Below, piece by piece: positions 1-9,646 of a stretch of 64,000 nucleotides of DNA. The DNA is from Ardenticatenaceae bacterium (lineage in GTDB: Bacteria; Chloroflexota; Anaerolineae; Promineifilales; Promineifilaceae). The notes below the pieces were generated by a model, which was given only the letters and a program-made list of their open reading frames with translations, did not search any database and was not told the DNA's origin. The first letter of the stretch is position 1, and every line of letters starts with the position of its first letter. Position numbers and translations under genes: made by a program. Where the stretch lies: positions 1 to 64,000 of the forward strand of contig JACKBV010000010.1 in the NCBI GenBank assembly GCA_020634315.1, read 5' to 3'.

Positions 1-1
1 C

Positions 2-2092
2 GACCGTTGGCTAGAGGTGTGGAATCTTGTGTTCATGCAATTTGACCAGGCGGAAGATGGCACGCGCACGCCGCTGCCCAAACCGGGTGTGGATACCGGC
101 ATGGGGTTGGAGCGTGTTACCAGTGTCGTGCAGCAAACGCCGGTTAACTATGACAATGATCTCTTTTCCCCGGCGATGGACATGGTGCAGGAGTTGTTAG
201 GCGACCAGGATCGGGAGCGGGCGGAGAAGTATGTTGGCTATCGGGTCATTGCCGATCATGGCCGTGCGGCTACGTTTATGATTGCCGATGGCGTGCGACC
301 GGGCAGCACTGGCGCGGGTTATGTGCTGCGCATGGTGATTCGGCGGGCGGCGCGTTTTGGGCGGAAGATTGGCTTTGAACGGCCGTTTCTCGCCAATGTC
401 GCCACCGTTTTCATCGACCAAATGGGTGAAGCGTACCCGGAATTAAAGCAGCGGCGCGAACATATTTTGCGCACGCTGACCCGCGAAGAAGAAAAATTTG
501 CGCGTACAGTCGACAGCGGTCTGGCGCAGTTAGACAAAATTATTGCCGATCTGCGTGCCAGCGGTGAGACAGAAATCGCCGGAGACGTTGCTTTTAACCT
601 GTACGCCACCTATGGTTTGCCGCTGGAAATTACGCGGGATGTGGTCAAGGAATTGGGGCTGACGGTCGATGAACCGGGCTTTGTGCGCGCACGCGATGTA
701 CACGCGGAGGCGAGCGGCGCCGGGCGCTTTGGTCAATATGAGACTGGCGCGAATGTGTATGCCGATGCGCTGCATGAGCTGATCACGGATGGCGTGTTGG
801 AAGATGGCGTGGAATATGATCCTTACCTCGGCGCGGAAACGGAATCGGAAATCGTGGCGATTTTCCGCGATGGGCAGCGTGTGCAGGCGGCGGAGCCTGG
901 CGAGAAGGTGGAAGTGGTAACGGCCGTTACCCCCTTCTATGTGGAGGCTGGCGGTGAGGTCAGCGATACAGGCGTTATTTTGAGCAACGGCAGCAAATTG
1001 CGCGTGGATGATGTGCGCAAGCCCGTGACTGGGTTGGTGGTGCATATTGGCGTGATGGAAAACGGCCGTTTCACAGTCGGGCAAGGCGTGCGGCTGCGCG
1101 TAGACGACAGCCGTCGTTGGGACATTCGCCGCAACCACACGGCGACGCACATTTTGCACAAGGAACTGCGCTCGCACCTGGGCACGCATGTGCAGCAGGC
1201 TGGCTCTCTGGTGGCTCCCGACCGGCTGCGCTTTGACTTCACCCATGACCAGGGTGTGGACAAAGAAACCCTGGCGGAAATTGAAACACACATCAACAAA
1301 GTCATCCTGGCGAATCGCCGCATTACCATTACTTACATGGGACAAAAAGAGGCGGTTGAGGCTGGCGCGATGGCTCTCTTTGGCGAAAAGTACGGGGATG
1401 TGGTGCGCACCGTGAAAATCGGCGATCCCAATCACCCTTACAGTTATGAGTTGTGCGGCGGGCTGCATGTGCAAGAAACGGCCGAAATCGGCTCCTTCCG
1501 GTTTGTTAGCGAAGGCGCGGTGGCCGCAGGCGTGCGTCGTGTCGAGGCGGTGACGGGGCGCGGGGCGGCGGAATACGTGTCCGCGCGGCTGGATACGCTG
1601 GAACGCGTCGCGGGCAAGCTCAATGCGCCGGTTGGCGAATTGGAATCTCGCCTGGAAATGCTGCTGGCGGAACATCGCGCCATGCAAAAAGAGATGGAGA
1701 AATTGCAGCGGCAGTCTGCGCGTAGTCAGTTTGAGACATTGCTGGCGCAAGTGCAGCAGGTGCAAGGTGTGAATGTGCTGGCGGCACAGGTGCAGGTTGC
1801 CAATGCGGATGGGCTGCGCGAGATGGCTGACTGGTTCCGCGACAAGGTGGGATCGGGAACGGCCGTATTCGGCACCGTCGTCAATGACAAGCCCCTCATT
1901 GTTGCCACCGTCACCGATGACCTGATTAAACGGGGCGTGAAGGCGGGCGACCTGGTGCGCGAGGTGGCTGGCATGGTAGGCGGCGGCGGCGGCGGTCGTC
2001 CTAACATGGCGCAGGCTGGTGGACGCGACGCCAGCAAACTGCCTGCGGCGCTGAAGGCCGTTGCCGGATTGGTGGAAAAGGCACTCGGTTAA
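2..2092 (+). CDS. alaS: Alanyl-tRNA synthetase, 3' part (5' end outside window)
   Basis: Charges tRNA-Ala with alanine and edits mischarged Ser/Gly. The frame is open from base 2 and begins inside the conserved segment DRWLEVWNLVFMQF of the class II catalytic core, so roughly the first 200 residues lie upstream. After the core come the tRNA-recognition region, then the editing domain with the zinc motif HTATHILH, and the second half CGGLHV. A coiled-coil linker and a C-Ala domain ending in a Gly-rich stretch (GGGGGGRPNMAQAGG) follow. The usual editing motif is CGGTH; here Thr is replaced by Leu while the Cys and His ligands are kept. Three copies of the iterated palindrome lie inside (919, 1063, 1859). 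A strong terminator follows at once. Confidence 0.97.
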   Translation, partial: DRWLEVWNLVFMQFDQAEDGTRTPLPKPGVDTGMGLERVTSVVQQTPVNYDNDLFSPAMDMVQELLGDQDRERAEKYVGYRVIADHGRAATFMIADGVRPGSTGAGYVLRMVIRRAARFGRKIGFERPFLANVATVFIDQMGEAYPELKQRREHILRTLTREEEKFARTVDSGLAQLDKIIADLRASGETEIAGDVAFNLYATYGLPLEITRDVVKELGLTVDEPGFVRARDVHAEASGAGRFGQYETGANVYADALHELITDGVLEDGVEYDPYLGAETESEIVAIFRDGQRVQAAEPGEKVEVVTAVTPFYVEAGGEVSDTGVILSNGSKLRVDDVRKPVTGLVVHIGVMENGRFTVGQGVRLRVDDSRRWDIRRNHTATHILHKELRSHLGTHVQQAGSLVAPDRLRFDFTHDQGVDKETLAEIETHINKVILANRRITITYMGQKEAVEAGAMALFGEKYGDVVRTVKIGDPNHPYSYELCGGLHVQETAEIGSFRFVSEGAVAAGVRRVEAVTGRGAAEYVSARLDTLERVAGKLNAPVGELESRLEMLLAEHRAMQKEMEKLQRQSARSQFETLLAQVQQVQGVNVLAAQVQVANADGLREMADWFRDKVGSGTAVFGTVVNDKPLIVATVTDDLIKRGVKAGDLVREVAGMVGGGGGGRPNMAQAGGRDASKLPAALKAVAGLVEKALG

Positions 2093-2100
2093 ATAAATAG

Positions 2101-2146
2101 CAAGACCCGCCGGCTATCATAGTGGCTGGCGGGTCTTGTTTTTTTT
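2101..2146 (+). terminator. Rho-independent terminator of alaS
   Basis: A GC-rich inverted repeat starting CAAGACCCGCC is mirrored by GGCGGGTCTTG and followed by eight T residues at 2139-2146. It starts 8 bases after the alaS stop, which is the classic intrinsic-terminator layout. Confidence 0.93.
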
Positions 2147-2161
2147 GAGCAAGCAAAAACT

Positions 2162-2659
2162 ATGTTTTTTTTGATTCCGTATACCCGATTTACGCTTAAA
2201 ACTTACTTAAATGCGCAAGAGGCGGAACGGCGGTTGGCAGAGCGCACACGCGCACGCCGCTGGCTGCGTTCGTTTTTGTCAAAGCCTGATCCCTCGCAGC
2301 CATTTGAAGGGGTGGTGGAAAACGGCCGTTTCAACATCAACCGCATCATCAACTATCGCAACTCCTTTTTGCCCATCATTGTCGGCCAGTTTCATGACGA
2401 TTTAGGCTTCACACGCATTGAGATTACCATGCGGCTGCATTATTTTGTGATGGCCTTTATGGGCATATGGTTTTTTGCCTTCTGCCCTGTCGGGTTTATG
2501 TTCTTCGTTTCTGACGATATGGGCAGGGGGGAATTTATCATCCTCTTTTTCGGCTTTATCCTTTTCTTTATCTTTATGATCCTTGCCACATTCAATTACG
2601 AAGCCAATAAAGCGCGGCGTACACTAGAGGAAGTCTGGGAAACACCTGTCTCTCTTTGA
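2162..2659 (+). CDS. Small membrane protein of unknown function
   Basis: 165 residues, family not recognised. A charged N-terminal half (many Arg/Glu, residues 18-45) precedes two strongly hydrophobic segments near residues 95-115 and 125-145, and then a short charged tail. This gives a cytoplasmic domain anchored by a transmembrane hairpin. The start is the first ATG after the alaS terminator. The next gene begins 10 bases later on the same strand, so the two are probably co-transcribed. Confidence 0.7.
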   Translation: MFFLIPYTRFTLKTYLNAQEAERRLAERTRARRWLRSFLSKPDPSQPFEGVVENGRFNINRIINYRNSFLPIIVGQFHDDLGFTRIEITMRLHYFVMAFMGIWFFAFCPVGFMFFVSDDMGRGEFIILFFGFILFFIFMILATFNYEANKARRTLEEVWETPVSL

Positions 2660-2669
2660 TTTCGCTTAT

Positions 2670-3266
2670 ATGCTACGCCAGCCTCGTTTTTGGTTGTTGA
2701 ATGCGGCTTTGCTGCTGCTGTACGTCTGGACGTTGACCGAGACGGCGACGGTGACGGTTGCTGCCGGGCAATGTACGGCCGTTTTTCAGGAGCCATTTGG
2801 CACGCGCACCAGCCAGATTGCCTGCCCTGGGGTGAGTGGTGGCAAGGTGGGGCTGTTTTTGCAAGATGAGCACCAATATTGGCTGGAAAGTGGGCCGCTC
2901 GATTGGCTGCTGCCGGGCACAGCCTGGAGCAATGTGCAGATAACGAGGCCGGGGGCTGCGCCAGAGCGTATTGTCCTTCATGATACGGATTTGGGGGGAT
3001 GGTCTTTGTGGCGGACGCGGTTTGGCAATGGGGAAACGGCCGTTGCCACGTGGTCAGCGCCAAATGAGCCATTCACAATCACCGCTGCCATGCGCCGCCC
3101 GTTGGGCGAAGCTGGAATTTTGCTGTTGGATGCGCAGGGAAATGGCTGGCTGTTTTTGACTGCACCACAGCGGCGGCAAGCTGTCTGGTGGCGCTGGCAA
3201 GATGGCGCAGCAGTCACGGCGATGCAGGGAATTCCACAATTTCACGCTATTTTTGTCATGAGTTAG
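2670..3266 (+). CDS. Hypothetical exported or membrane-anchored protein
   Basis: 198 residues with a short positively charged start, then a hydrophobic segment (residues 8-20, LLNAALLLLYVWTL) that would act as a signal anchor. The remainder is Trp-rich and beta-like with no transmembrane segments and no recognisable catalytic motif. It follows the preceding membrane protein by 10 bases and is probably in the same transcript. Function unknown. Confidence 0.65.
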   Translation: MLRQPRFWLLNAALLLLYVWTLTETATVTVAAGQCTAVFQEPFGTRTSQIACPGVSGGKVGLFLQDEHQYWLESGPLDWLLPGTAWSNVQITRPGAAPERIVLHDTDLGGWSLWRTRFGNGETAVATWSAPNEPFTITAAMRRPLGEAGILLLDAQGNGWLFLTAPQRRQAVWWRWQDGAAVTAMQGIPQFHAIFVMS

Positions 3267-3379
3267 GTAAAAGTAATTGTCCTACTTATGTGAACACCGT
3301 ATCATTACAGTATATTTTTGTTTATTTATTTAGCCGGTAAGATTATTTTGGCTGTAGTGAGAAGGACAAACTAAGAATT

Positions 3380-4966
3380 ATGACACCAGAGCAAAGTCGA
3401 ATTCTTGTTGTAGATGACGATGATTTCGTCCGAGATATGCTGGTTGCTCGCCTGGAATTTCGTGGGTATCAGGTAATTTTTGCCAAAAATGGGCGCGAAG
3501 CGCTTGATATGTGTAAGCAAGGTGAACCAGATGTGATTTTGCTTGACATTATGATGCCCGAAATCAACGGGATTCAAGTGTTACAGCAGTTGCGTGCCGC
3601 AGATTTAGACATTCCTGTTGTTGTCATGTCTGCTTTGGATGATATGGGGAGTGTTGTGCAGTGCATCGAATTGGGGGCGGAGGATTATCTTTATAAACCC
3701 ATTCAAAGCCAGCTTTTGTGGGCGCGTTTAACGGCCTCTTTGGAAAAGAAATATTATCGGGATCGGGAGCAACAACATCTGGCTGATTTGAAGCTTTTGC
3801 AGCAAATTGACCGGGCGCTTAATCAGACGCTGGATCGTCAAGAAGTGGCACGCCTGACATTGTACTGGGCCGTAGAACAGACAAAAGCGGCTGTCGGTAT
3901 TATGGGGAGTGTGCGCAATAAAGAGCTGCTGCTGCGGGCAACACATGGGGTTGATCTCCCGCTTGAGTCAACGCTTTCCCTGGAAGAGTTGGGGATTGAT
4001 GCTTCTTCAAGCCTTGATTTGACTCAAGAAACGGTTGCGCCAAAGTTTCGCTTCCATGCCGAAGCTACGCATCGCATCATTTTTGCGATTTACCGCGACG
4101 AGGTCGCGCTTGACCTGGTGCTTTTGGAGGTGACAAAGCCGTGTACGGCCGAAACGCTCGATTTCTTGGGGCGGTTGAGCACACATGCGGCAATTGCTCT
4201 GCACAATGCGCAGCTTTATGCCGATGTGCAGGCCGCCAATTTGGCGAAAAGCAGCTTTGTGGCGATGGTGTCGCATGAATTAAAGAATCCGTTGATGGCA
4301 ATTTTGTCCTATTCGGATTTGCTGCGTCGTGGTGTGGGCGGGGCTGTCTCGGCCAAGCAAAATGAACTGCTCCATGTGATTCGCAGCAGCGCAGAACGCA
4401 TTCACACGTTGGCGCAGGAGTTGGATGACATTACGCGCATGGAGATGGGGCATTTTAATTTGAAGGTTACGGCCGTTTCCTTCAAACCCACGCTTGACGA
4501 AGTCTTGGGTATCCTGTCCCAGCAAATTGAAGCAAAACAGCAGGTGGTACACCTGGAACTGCCCGATGTTTTGCCCCCTGTCTACGCCGATGCCCAACGT
4601 GTCAGCCAGATTTTGACCAATCTGATCAGCAATGCCAGTAAATACTCGCCATCGGGCAAAGAGATTGTTGTGCGCGTGCAAGAAGTGGCAGACGCAGCAT
4701 CCCCGATGTTGCAGGTTTTCGTTAAGGATTCGGGGATCGGCATTGCGACGAATGAACAGTCGGCTGTTTTTAGCCAATTTTTCCGTGCTGAGGATCGGCA
4801 GGTGCGGGCTGAGCGCGGAACTGGATTGGGGTTACATATCACCAAGAAGCTGGTTGAGTTACAGGGGGGGCAGATCGGTTTTACTAGTGAATATGGCAAG
4901 GGAAGTACGTTTTTCTTTTCGCTGCCAGTGTGCCTGGAGGAAACGGCCGTTCCGAAACGTGCCTGA
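3380..4966 (+). CDS. Hybrid receiver-histidine kinase
   Basis: 528 residues in three parts. First is an N-terminal receiver (residues 1-125) with acidic pocket VVDDDD and phospho-acceptor Asp56 in LLDIMMPEING. Second is a GAF-like central region (about 140-285). Third is a HisKA domain with the phospho-His motif MVSHELKNPL (about residue 298) and an HATPase_c domain with GTGLGLHITKK near the C-terminus. No transmembrane segment is seen, so it is cytoplasmic. A receiver placed before the kinase core suggests it accepts phosphate from, or is gated by, another kinase. The start has GAAGGAC upstream. A membrane kinase and two lone receivers follow directly and probably form one phosphorelay set. 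Confidence 0.92.
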   Translation: MTPEQSRILVVDDDDFVRDMLVARLEFRGYQVIFAKNGREALDMCKQGEPDVILLDIMMPEINGIQVLQQLRAADLDIPVVVMSALDDMGSVVQCIELGAEDYLYKPIQSQLLWARLTASLEKKYYRDREQQHLADLKLLQQIDRALNQTLDRQEVARLTLYWAVEQTKAAVGIMGSVRNKELLLRATHGVDLPLESTLSLEELGIDASSSLDLTQETVAPKFRFHAEATHRIIFAIYRDEVALDLVLLEVTKPCTAETLDFLGRLSTHAAIALHNAQLYADVQAANLAKSSFVAMVSHELKNPLMAILSYSDLLRRGVGGAVSAKQNELLHVIRSSAERIHTLAQELDDITRMEMGHFNLKVTAVSFKPTLDEVLGILSQQIEAKQQVVHLELPDVLPPVYADAQRVSQILTNLISNASKYSPSGKEIVVRVQEVADAASPMLQVFVKDSGIGIATNEQSAVFSQFFRAEDRQVRAERGTGLGLHITKKLVELQGGQIGFTSEYGKGSTFFFSLPVCLEETAVPKRA

Positions 4967-4996
4967 TCATTAGATTCCAGGTATAACTTTTATGGT

Positions 4997-7321
4997 ATGT
5001 CCTGGTCATACACACCTTACTCGCTCACTCTATTTGCTGCCGCCATCATCTCTGGTTCATTAATTGTGCCAGCCTGGCGTCGTCGCCAGGCTGCTGGAGC
5101 GATGGCTTTTGCTGCTTTTGCCGCAATGGTGGCGCTGTGGTGTGCCGGATATGGGTTTGAGCTAGGCGCGGAGACGCTGGAAGCCAAGATATTTTGGGTG
5201 AAAGTTCAATATATTGGCATTACCCACGTTTCCACCATATTTCTCGTTTTCAGCTTTCAATATACGCGCCGTTGGCCCTGGAGGCAGCGGGGCATGTTCG
5301 TCTTGTTCTTGTTGCCCTGGTTTTTGCTGCTATCTGTCTGGTTAGAGCCGGGTTTAGGATTGTTTTATCAGGACGTTGCCCTAGATACAAGCGGCCCTTT
5401 CCTCAATCTGTCGCTCACGTATGGCCCTCTCTTTTGGGTGCTAATTGCCTATTCTTATTCAATGCTGTCGGGTGGCACGCTGCTGCTGACTGTGGTCATG
5501 CGCGATTTGCCAGACCCTTACCAGCGGCAAATTCGCACGATTGTGCTGGCAACCAGCTTCCCCTGGTTGGGGAACGGGTTGTACGTGTCTGGGTTAAACC
5601 CTTTCCCGTTTCTTGACCTGACGCCCTTTGGATTTGTCATCACCCTGGTGATTTTGGCCTGGATGCTGCGCCGTTTGTACTTGCTAGACATTACGCCCAT
5701 CGCCCGTGATGTTGTGCTAGAGAATATGGATGATGCCGTGTTGGTGTTGAACCGGCGCTATCGGCTTTTGGATGCCAACCCGGCAGCGGAAGCGCTGTTT
5801 GGGCTGGCAATGCCTGAGGCCATCGGTAAGTCGGCCGACACATTATTCACAGACTGTTTTGCGCCATTGGTGCATCTGTACAAAATGGAAACAGCGCGGC
5901 AGGAACTTGATTTAGGTCAGGCACAAACGCCCCGCTATGTTGAAGTTGTCGTTTCCCCTATTTACAACCATCTTCAAGAGCGCAATGGCTGTTTGCTGGT
6001 GCTGCATGACATTACGGCAACGAAAGAGGCGAACACGGCGCTGGTTTATCAAAAGCAGCTCTTTGAAAACCTGGTAAAAATCGCCAATGTGGTGACGCAA
6101 AGCCCGCGTCTGACAGAGACATTGCAAAGCACTCTGAATATTGCGGCTCGTTTGACCGGAGCGGAAACGGGGAGTTTGTTTTTGTTTGATGAGCAGCAGC
6201 GTGTGCGGCAAAGTATTTTGGCGCGGCAGGATATGCAGCCTGAGCAAAAAGAGTTGGTGGAGACGAAGGTGTTGCAAAAGGGGTTGGCCGGGTGGGTGTT
6301 GCAGCATGGTGAAGCGGTGTTGGTTCATGATACGGCCGTTGACCCACGCTGGGTACAACTGCCCGATCAAGTCTACGTGGCCCGTTCGGTACTGGTCGTG
6401 CCCATCCTCAAGAAAAGAACCATCCTCGGCATCCTGACACTGACCCACTCCGCCACATCCCATTTCACCGACGAAACATTGCAACTGATGAAATCGGCCG
6501 CTAACCAGATGTCTCTCGCCATCAGCAACGCCCAGCTATATGCACAAGAACAGCAGTTGGTCGAAGAACTGTCAGCGGCCAAAGAACACGTAGAAGCGGC
6601 CAGCCGCGCCAAAAGCGCGTTTTTGGCAAACATGAGCCACGAATTGCGCACACCCTTAACCGCTATCATTGGCTATAGCGAGTTGTTGCAAGAAATTTCT
6701 GGGCCAGAGGGGGCAGGCGGAGGAAACCTCCGCCCCTATCTGCAAAAAATCGAAACGGCCGCCCACCACTTGTTAACGATCATTAGCGGCATTTTGGACA
6801 TGTCAAAGATTGAAGCTGGCAAAGTGAGTATGCACTTCGAGCTGTGCCATGTCCCTGGCTTGCTGGAAGATGTCATCCATACGGCACAACCGCTGATGAT
6901 GACCCAAGACAACACATTAACTGTCACGGCTGCTGCTGATGTCACTGTGCTTTACGCAGATGTGACCCGCCTGCGCCAGGTGTTGTTGAACTTGTTAGGG
7001 AATGCGGCGAAGTTTACAGAGCAGGGGGAAATCAACCTGACTGTATCGCGCGATGCTGATAATGTTTACTTTCGCGTGTCTGACACCGGTATTGGCATGA
7101 CACCGGCACAAATGGAGAACTTGTTCCAGCCCTTTATGCAAGCTGATTCATCGACAACGCGCAAATATGGCGGCACGGGATTAGGGTTAGCTATCAGCCA
7201 ACATTACTGCCGCATGATGGGCGGCACAATTCATGCTGAAAGTCAATTGGGTGCGGGATCAACGTTTACGATTACATTGCCGCTTAATGAGCAAGAGATA
7301 GCGAATTTTGCGGAAGAATAA
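4997..7321 (+). CDS. Membrane histidine kinase (7TM-PAS-GAF-HisKA-HATPase)
   Basis: 774 residues. The first ~230 contain about seven hydrophobic helices of the N-terminal 7TM histidine-kinase sensor type (WVKVQYIGI segment). A PAS domain (about 240-345) and a GAF domain (about 360-510) follow, then a short coiled coil. The HisKA motif is MSHELRTPLTAIIGYSELL and the HATPase_c domain has GTGLGLAISQHYCR. It presumably senses a membrane-associated signal and phosphorylates the lone receivers just downstream. It lies 30 bases after the hybrid kinase on the same strand. No full copy of the iterated palindrome lies between about 6340 and 8200. Confidence 0.93.
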   Translation: MSWSYTPYSLTLFAAAIISGSLIVPAWRRRQAAGAMAFAAFAAMVALWCAGYGFELGAETLEAKIFWVKVQYIGITHVSTIFLVFSFQYTRRWPWRQRGMFVLFLLPWFLLLSVWLEPGLGLFYQDVALDTSGPFLNLSLTYGPLFWVLIAYSYSMLSGGTLLLTVVMRDLPDPYQRQIRTIVLATSFPWLGNGLYVSGLNPFPFLDLTPFGFVITLVILAWMLRRLYLLDITPIARDVVLENMDDAVLVLNRRYRLLDANPAAEALFGLAMPEAIGKSADTLFTDCFAPLVHLYKMETARQELDLGQAQTPRYVEVVVSPIYNHLQERNGCLLVLHDITATKEANTALVYQKQLFENLVKIANVVTQSPRLTETLQSTLNIAARLTGAETGSLFLFDEQQRVRQSILARQDMQPEQKELVETKVLQKGLAGWVLQHGEAVLVHDTAVDPRWVQLPDQVYVARSVLVVPILKKRTILGILTLTHSATSHFTDETLQLMKSAANQMSLAISNAQLYAQEQQLVEELSAAKEHVEAASRAKSAFLANMSHELRTPLTAIIGYSELLQEISGPEGAGGGNLRPYLQKIETAAHHLLTIISGILDMSKIEAGKVSMHFELCHVPGLLEDVIHTAQPLMMTQDNTLTVTAAADVTVLYADVTRLRQVLLNLLGNAAKFTEQGEINLTVSRDADNVYFRVSDTGIGMTPAQMENLFQPFMQADSSTTRKYGGTGLGLAISQHYCRMMGGTIHAESQLGAGSTFTITLPLNEQEIANFAEE

Positions 7322-7379
7322 CTGTGTGTGTAGCTGATTGTTTGAAGATGAGTGTGACAAAACGGGAGGAGGAAAGCGA

Positions 7380-7748
7380 ATGAGCAAACTTCTTGTTGTT
7401 GAAGATGATGATATGATTCAGGAAATCCTGGTGGAACGGCTGCTGCTGCGCGATTTTGAGGTCGTCACTGCCGATAATGGGGAGGATGCATTATCGGTGG
7501 CGCAGCAAGAGCAGCCAGACCTGATTTTGATGGATATGAGCCTGCCTTTTTTGGATGGTTTAGAGGCAACGCGTCGCCTGCGTGCAATGGATGAGACACA
7601 CCACATCCCAATTATTGCGTTAACTGCCCATGCCATGAAGGAAGATCGAGAAAAGAGTTTGGCGGCCGGTTGTGATGAATTCGAAACAAAGCCTATTAAC
7701 TTTTCTCAATTAATGGCTAAAATAAATGCGTTGCTTGATAACCATTAA
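7380..7748 (+). CDS. Single-domain response regulator (CheY-like)
   Basis: 122 residues forming only a receiver: acidic pair EDD at 8-10, phospho-acceptor Asp52 in LILMDMSLPFLDG, the Thr/Ala pair in ALTAHAMK and the conserved Lys in ETKPINF. No output domain. The start was placed at ATG 7380, not at an upstream in-frame start, because GGGAGGAGG lies 7 bases before it at 7364-7372. It is likely a phospho-relay partner of the two upstream kinases. Confidence 0.93.
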   Translation: MSKLLVVEDDDMIQEILVERLLLRDFEVVTADNGEDALSVAQQEQPDLILMDMSLPFLDGLEATRRLRAMDETHHIPIIALTAHAMKEDREKSLAAGCDEFETKPINFSQLMAKINALLDNH

Positions 7749-7789
7749 ATAGAGATCTCTTGTGGGGGATTTCTGAGGAAGTCGCATTA

Positions 7790-8161
7790 ATGAATAGGCC
7801 ATTTGCGTTAGTCGTAGAAGATGATGAAATGCTGGCAACTTTTTTTGCTTCGGCATTTGACAGCGCTGATTATGAAACAGAAATGATTAGCGATGGGGCG
7901 GAGGCACTGGATTTTTTGCAAACCCATGTTCCGGCGGTTGTTTTGCTGGATTTACAACTGCCTCATGTATCAGGTGAAGAGTTGTTGACGTTTATTAAAA
8001 GCCACCCCAGCCTGGAAAAGACATTGGTTTTTGTGACGAGTGTTGAAGGGATTCGGGCGAGTTACCTTCAGGATGAGGCTGATTTTGTGCTGACCAAGCC
8101 AGTTGCTTATCGCCAGTTGCGTGATCTGGCGGCGCGTGTGCATCCCAATTTGGTGGGTTAG
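7790..8161 (+). CDS. Single-domain response regulator (CheY-like)
   Basis: 123 residues, a second stand-alone receiver with VVEDDE near the N-terminus, acceptor Asp54 in LLDLQLPHVSGEE and the Lys of LTKPVAY. The ATG at 7790 is preceded by GAGGA at 7775-7779. A TTG 30 bases upstream in frame is possible but would give a non-conserved extension. It has no output domain, so output probably comes from protein contact. It belongs to the two-component cluster starting at 3380. Confidence 0.9.
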   Translation: MNRPFALVVEDDEMLATFFASAFDSADYETEMISDGAEALDFLQTHVPAVVLLDLQLPHVSGEELLTFIKSHPSLEKTLVFVTSVEGIRASYLQDEADFVLTKPVAYRQLRDLAARVHPNLVG

Positions 8162-8163
8162 TT

Positions 8164-8781
8164 TTGGCAGATGATCCGCAGCCCCCTGCTGGCTATTTGT
8201 ATCACGGCCGTCTTTTTGACGATTTAGAAAGAGCCGTACCAAAACCGCAGTGGGTGATGTTTATATGGGCTAACTTGTTGGCCTTGCTCCCGTTGAGCGC
8301 GGGGATTGTCCTTTTATGGGTTCCGTATCAGGTGTATTTGTTGTCTGGTACGCCGTGGTCATTGCTCCCTGATCCGCATTGGTCAACGGCCGTTTCCCTT
8401 CTTGTCGGCGCCGTCATCCTCATTACTTCCATGGTCGTACACGAACTGCTGCATGGCCTGGCCTTGCAATTGCTGGGGCACAAGCCACGCTTGTTAATCC
8501 AGCGCGGGTATCTCACCGCCTCTATTGGTAAGGGGCAATTTCTCAACCGCCAGCATTACTTGATTATGAGCCTGACGCCGCTGCTGACAATGACCAGCCT
8601 TGGCGGTGTGTCATTGGTGATTTTACCGCCGACAATTGGCCGACTGCTGCTCATTGCCTTGCTCTTGAATACGGCCGCTTCCATTGGCGATTTAATGGTG
8701 GCTGTGCGAGTCTATCGCCAGCCACCATCAACGCTGTTTGCCGATGATCGCGGCATTCGCGTCTTTCGGCAGCGCCCGTAA
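8164..8781 (+). CDS. DUF3267-like putative membrane zincin metalloprotease
   Basis: 205 residues with four or more hydrophobic segments. An HEXXH-type motif (VVHELLHGLALQLLG, about residues 94-108) lies at a membrane segment, as in the DUF3267 putative zincin family. It would be a membrane-embedded metalloprotease or a related inactive protein. It starts at TTG 8164, 2 bases after the receiver stop, so it is probably translated from the same transcript. It converges on terC with a 3-base gap. Confidence 0.75.
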   Translation: MADDPQPPAGYLYHGRLFDDLERAVPKPQWVMFIWANLLALLPLSAGIVLLWVPYQVYLLSGTPWSLLPDPHWSTAVSLLVGAVILITSMVVHELLHGLALQLLGHKPRLLIQRGYLTASIGKGQFLNRQHYLIMSLTPLLTMTSLGGVSLVILPPTIGRLLLIALLLNTAASIGDLMVAVRVYRQPPSTLFADDRGIRVFRQRP

Positions 8782-8784
8782 CGC

Positions 8785-9558
8785 TTAGTCGCCACCCTCT
8801 GGCAATGTGGGCTGATTGTGCAATTTCACCGGCTGCGGCGCTTTGGTGCGCAGGCGCATGTTTAGAAGTTCAATGCCAAAAGAGAAGGCCATGGCAAAAT
8901 AGGCGTAATTCTTTAGATGGAGGTCATGTGCGGCTTCCGCGTTCCACCCTTCAATGACCAGCATCGCGCCAATGAGAATCAAAAAGGCGAGGGCCAACAT
9001 TTTCATGGTGGGATGCTTTTCCACAAAGCGGCTGATGGCCCCTGAGGCAAAGAGCATCAAGGTCGCGGCAATGATGATTGCCGGAATCATCACCGCCAGA
9101 ACGCCAGAAATGCCAACGGCCGTTATCACCGAATCGAGCGAGAAAACAACGTCAATGACAATGACCTGGGCAATGACAGCGCCAAGCGTCACGACTTTGG
9201 CTTTTACATTGTGCCCGTGTTCGGCCGTTTCCAGCTTTTCATGAATTTCAAACGTGCTTTTGCCAATCAGGAATAGTCCACCAACTAGCAAAATCAAATC
9301 GCGCCCGCTGATGCTGTTGCCAAACAATGTGAGCAGCGGCTCCGTGAGGCGCATAATCCAGGAAATTGCCAGCAGCAAAATGATACGGCTGACAACGGCC
9401 AGCCCAATTCCCAGGCGACGCCCCAAATCTTGTTGCTCAGGAGGCAGTTTGGCCGACAAAATCGCCACAAAAATAACGTTATCAATTCCCAAGACAATTT
9501 CTAATGCTGTCAGCGAAAGGAAGGCAATCAAATTTTCGGTGGTAAACAGGTCAGTCAT
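8785..9558 (-). CDS. TerC family integral membrane protein
   Basis: 257 residues with about seven to eight transmembrane helices. The diagnostic TerC features are the acidic motif LEIVLGIDNVIFVAI in the first helix and VIVIDVVFSLDSVITAV in the middle. TerC/Alx relatives are linked to tellurite resistance and, for some members, to manganese export or metallation of exported proteins. The substrate cannot be told from sequence. It is transcribed toward the two-component cluster. Confidence 0.93.
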   Translation of the reverse strand: MTDLFTTENLIAFLSLTALEIVLGIDNVIFVAILSAKLPPEQQDLGRRLGIGLAVVSRIILLLAISWIMRLTEPLLTLFGNSISGRDLILLVGGLFLIGKSTFEIHEKLETAEHGHNVKAKVVTLGAVIAQVIVIDVVFSLDSVITAVGISGVLAVMIPAIIIAATLMLFASGAISRFVEKHPTMKMLALAFLILIGAMLVIEGWNAEAAHDLHLKNYAYFAMAFSFGIELLNMRLRTKAPQPVKLHNQPTLPEGGD

Positions 9559-9646
9559 CAGGCGTGTTTATCTCCTTGTCTCAATTTAGAAATGCGTTTT
9601 GTTTATCCGGACGGCCGGCAGCTTTGTGACTGTTCGCAAATTCAGT

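Noticed and set aside
530..1765. Long minus-strand open frame (411 codons) opposite alaS
   Set aside because: It lies wholly within a clear AlaRS coding sequence, has no domain content and is His/Arg-rich as expected from antisense of a GC-rich gene.
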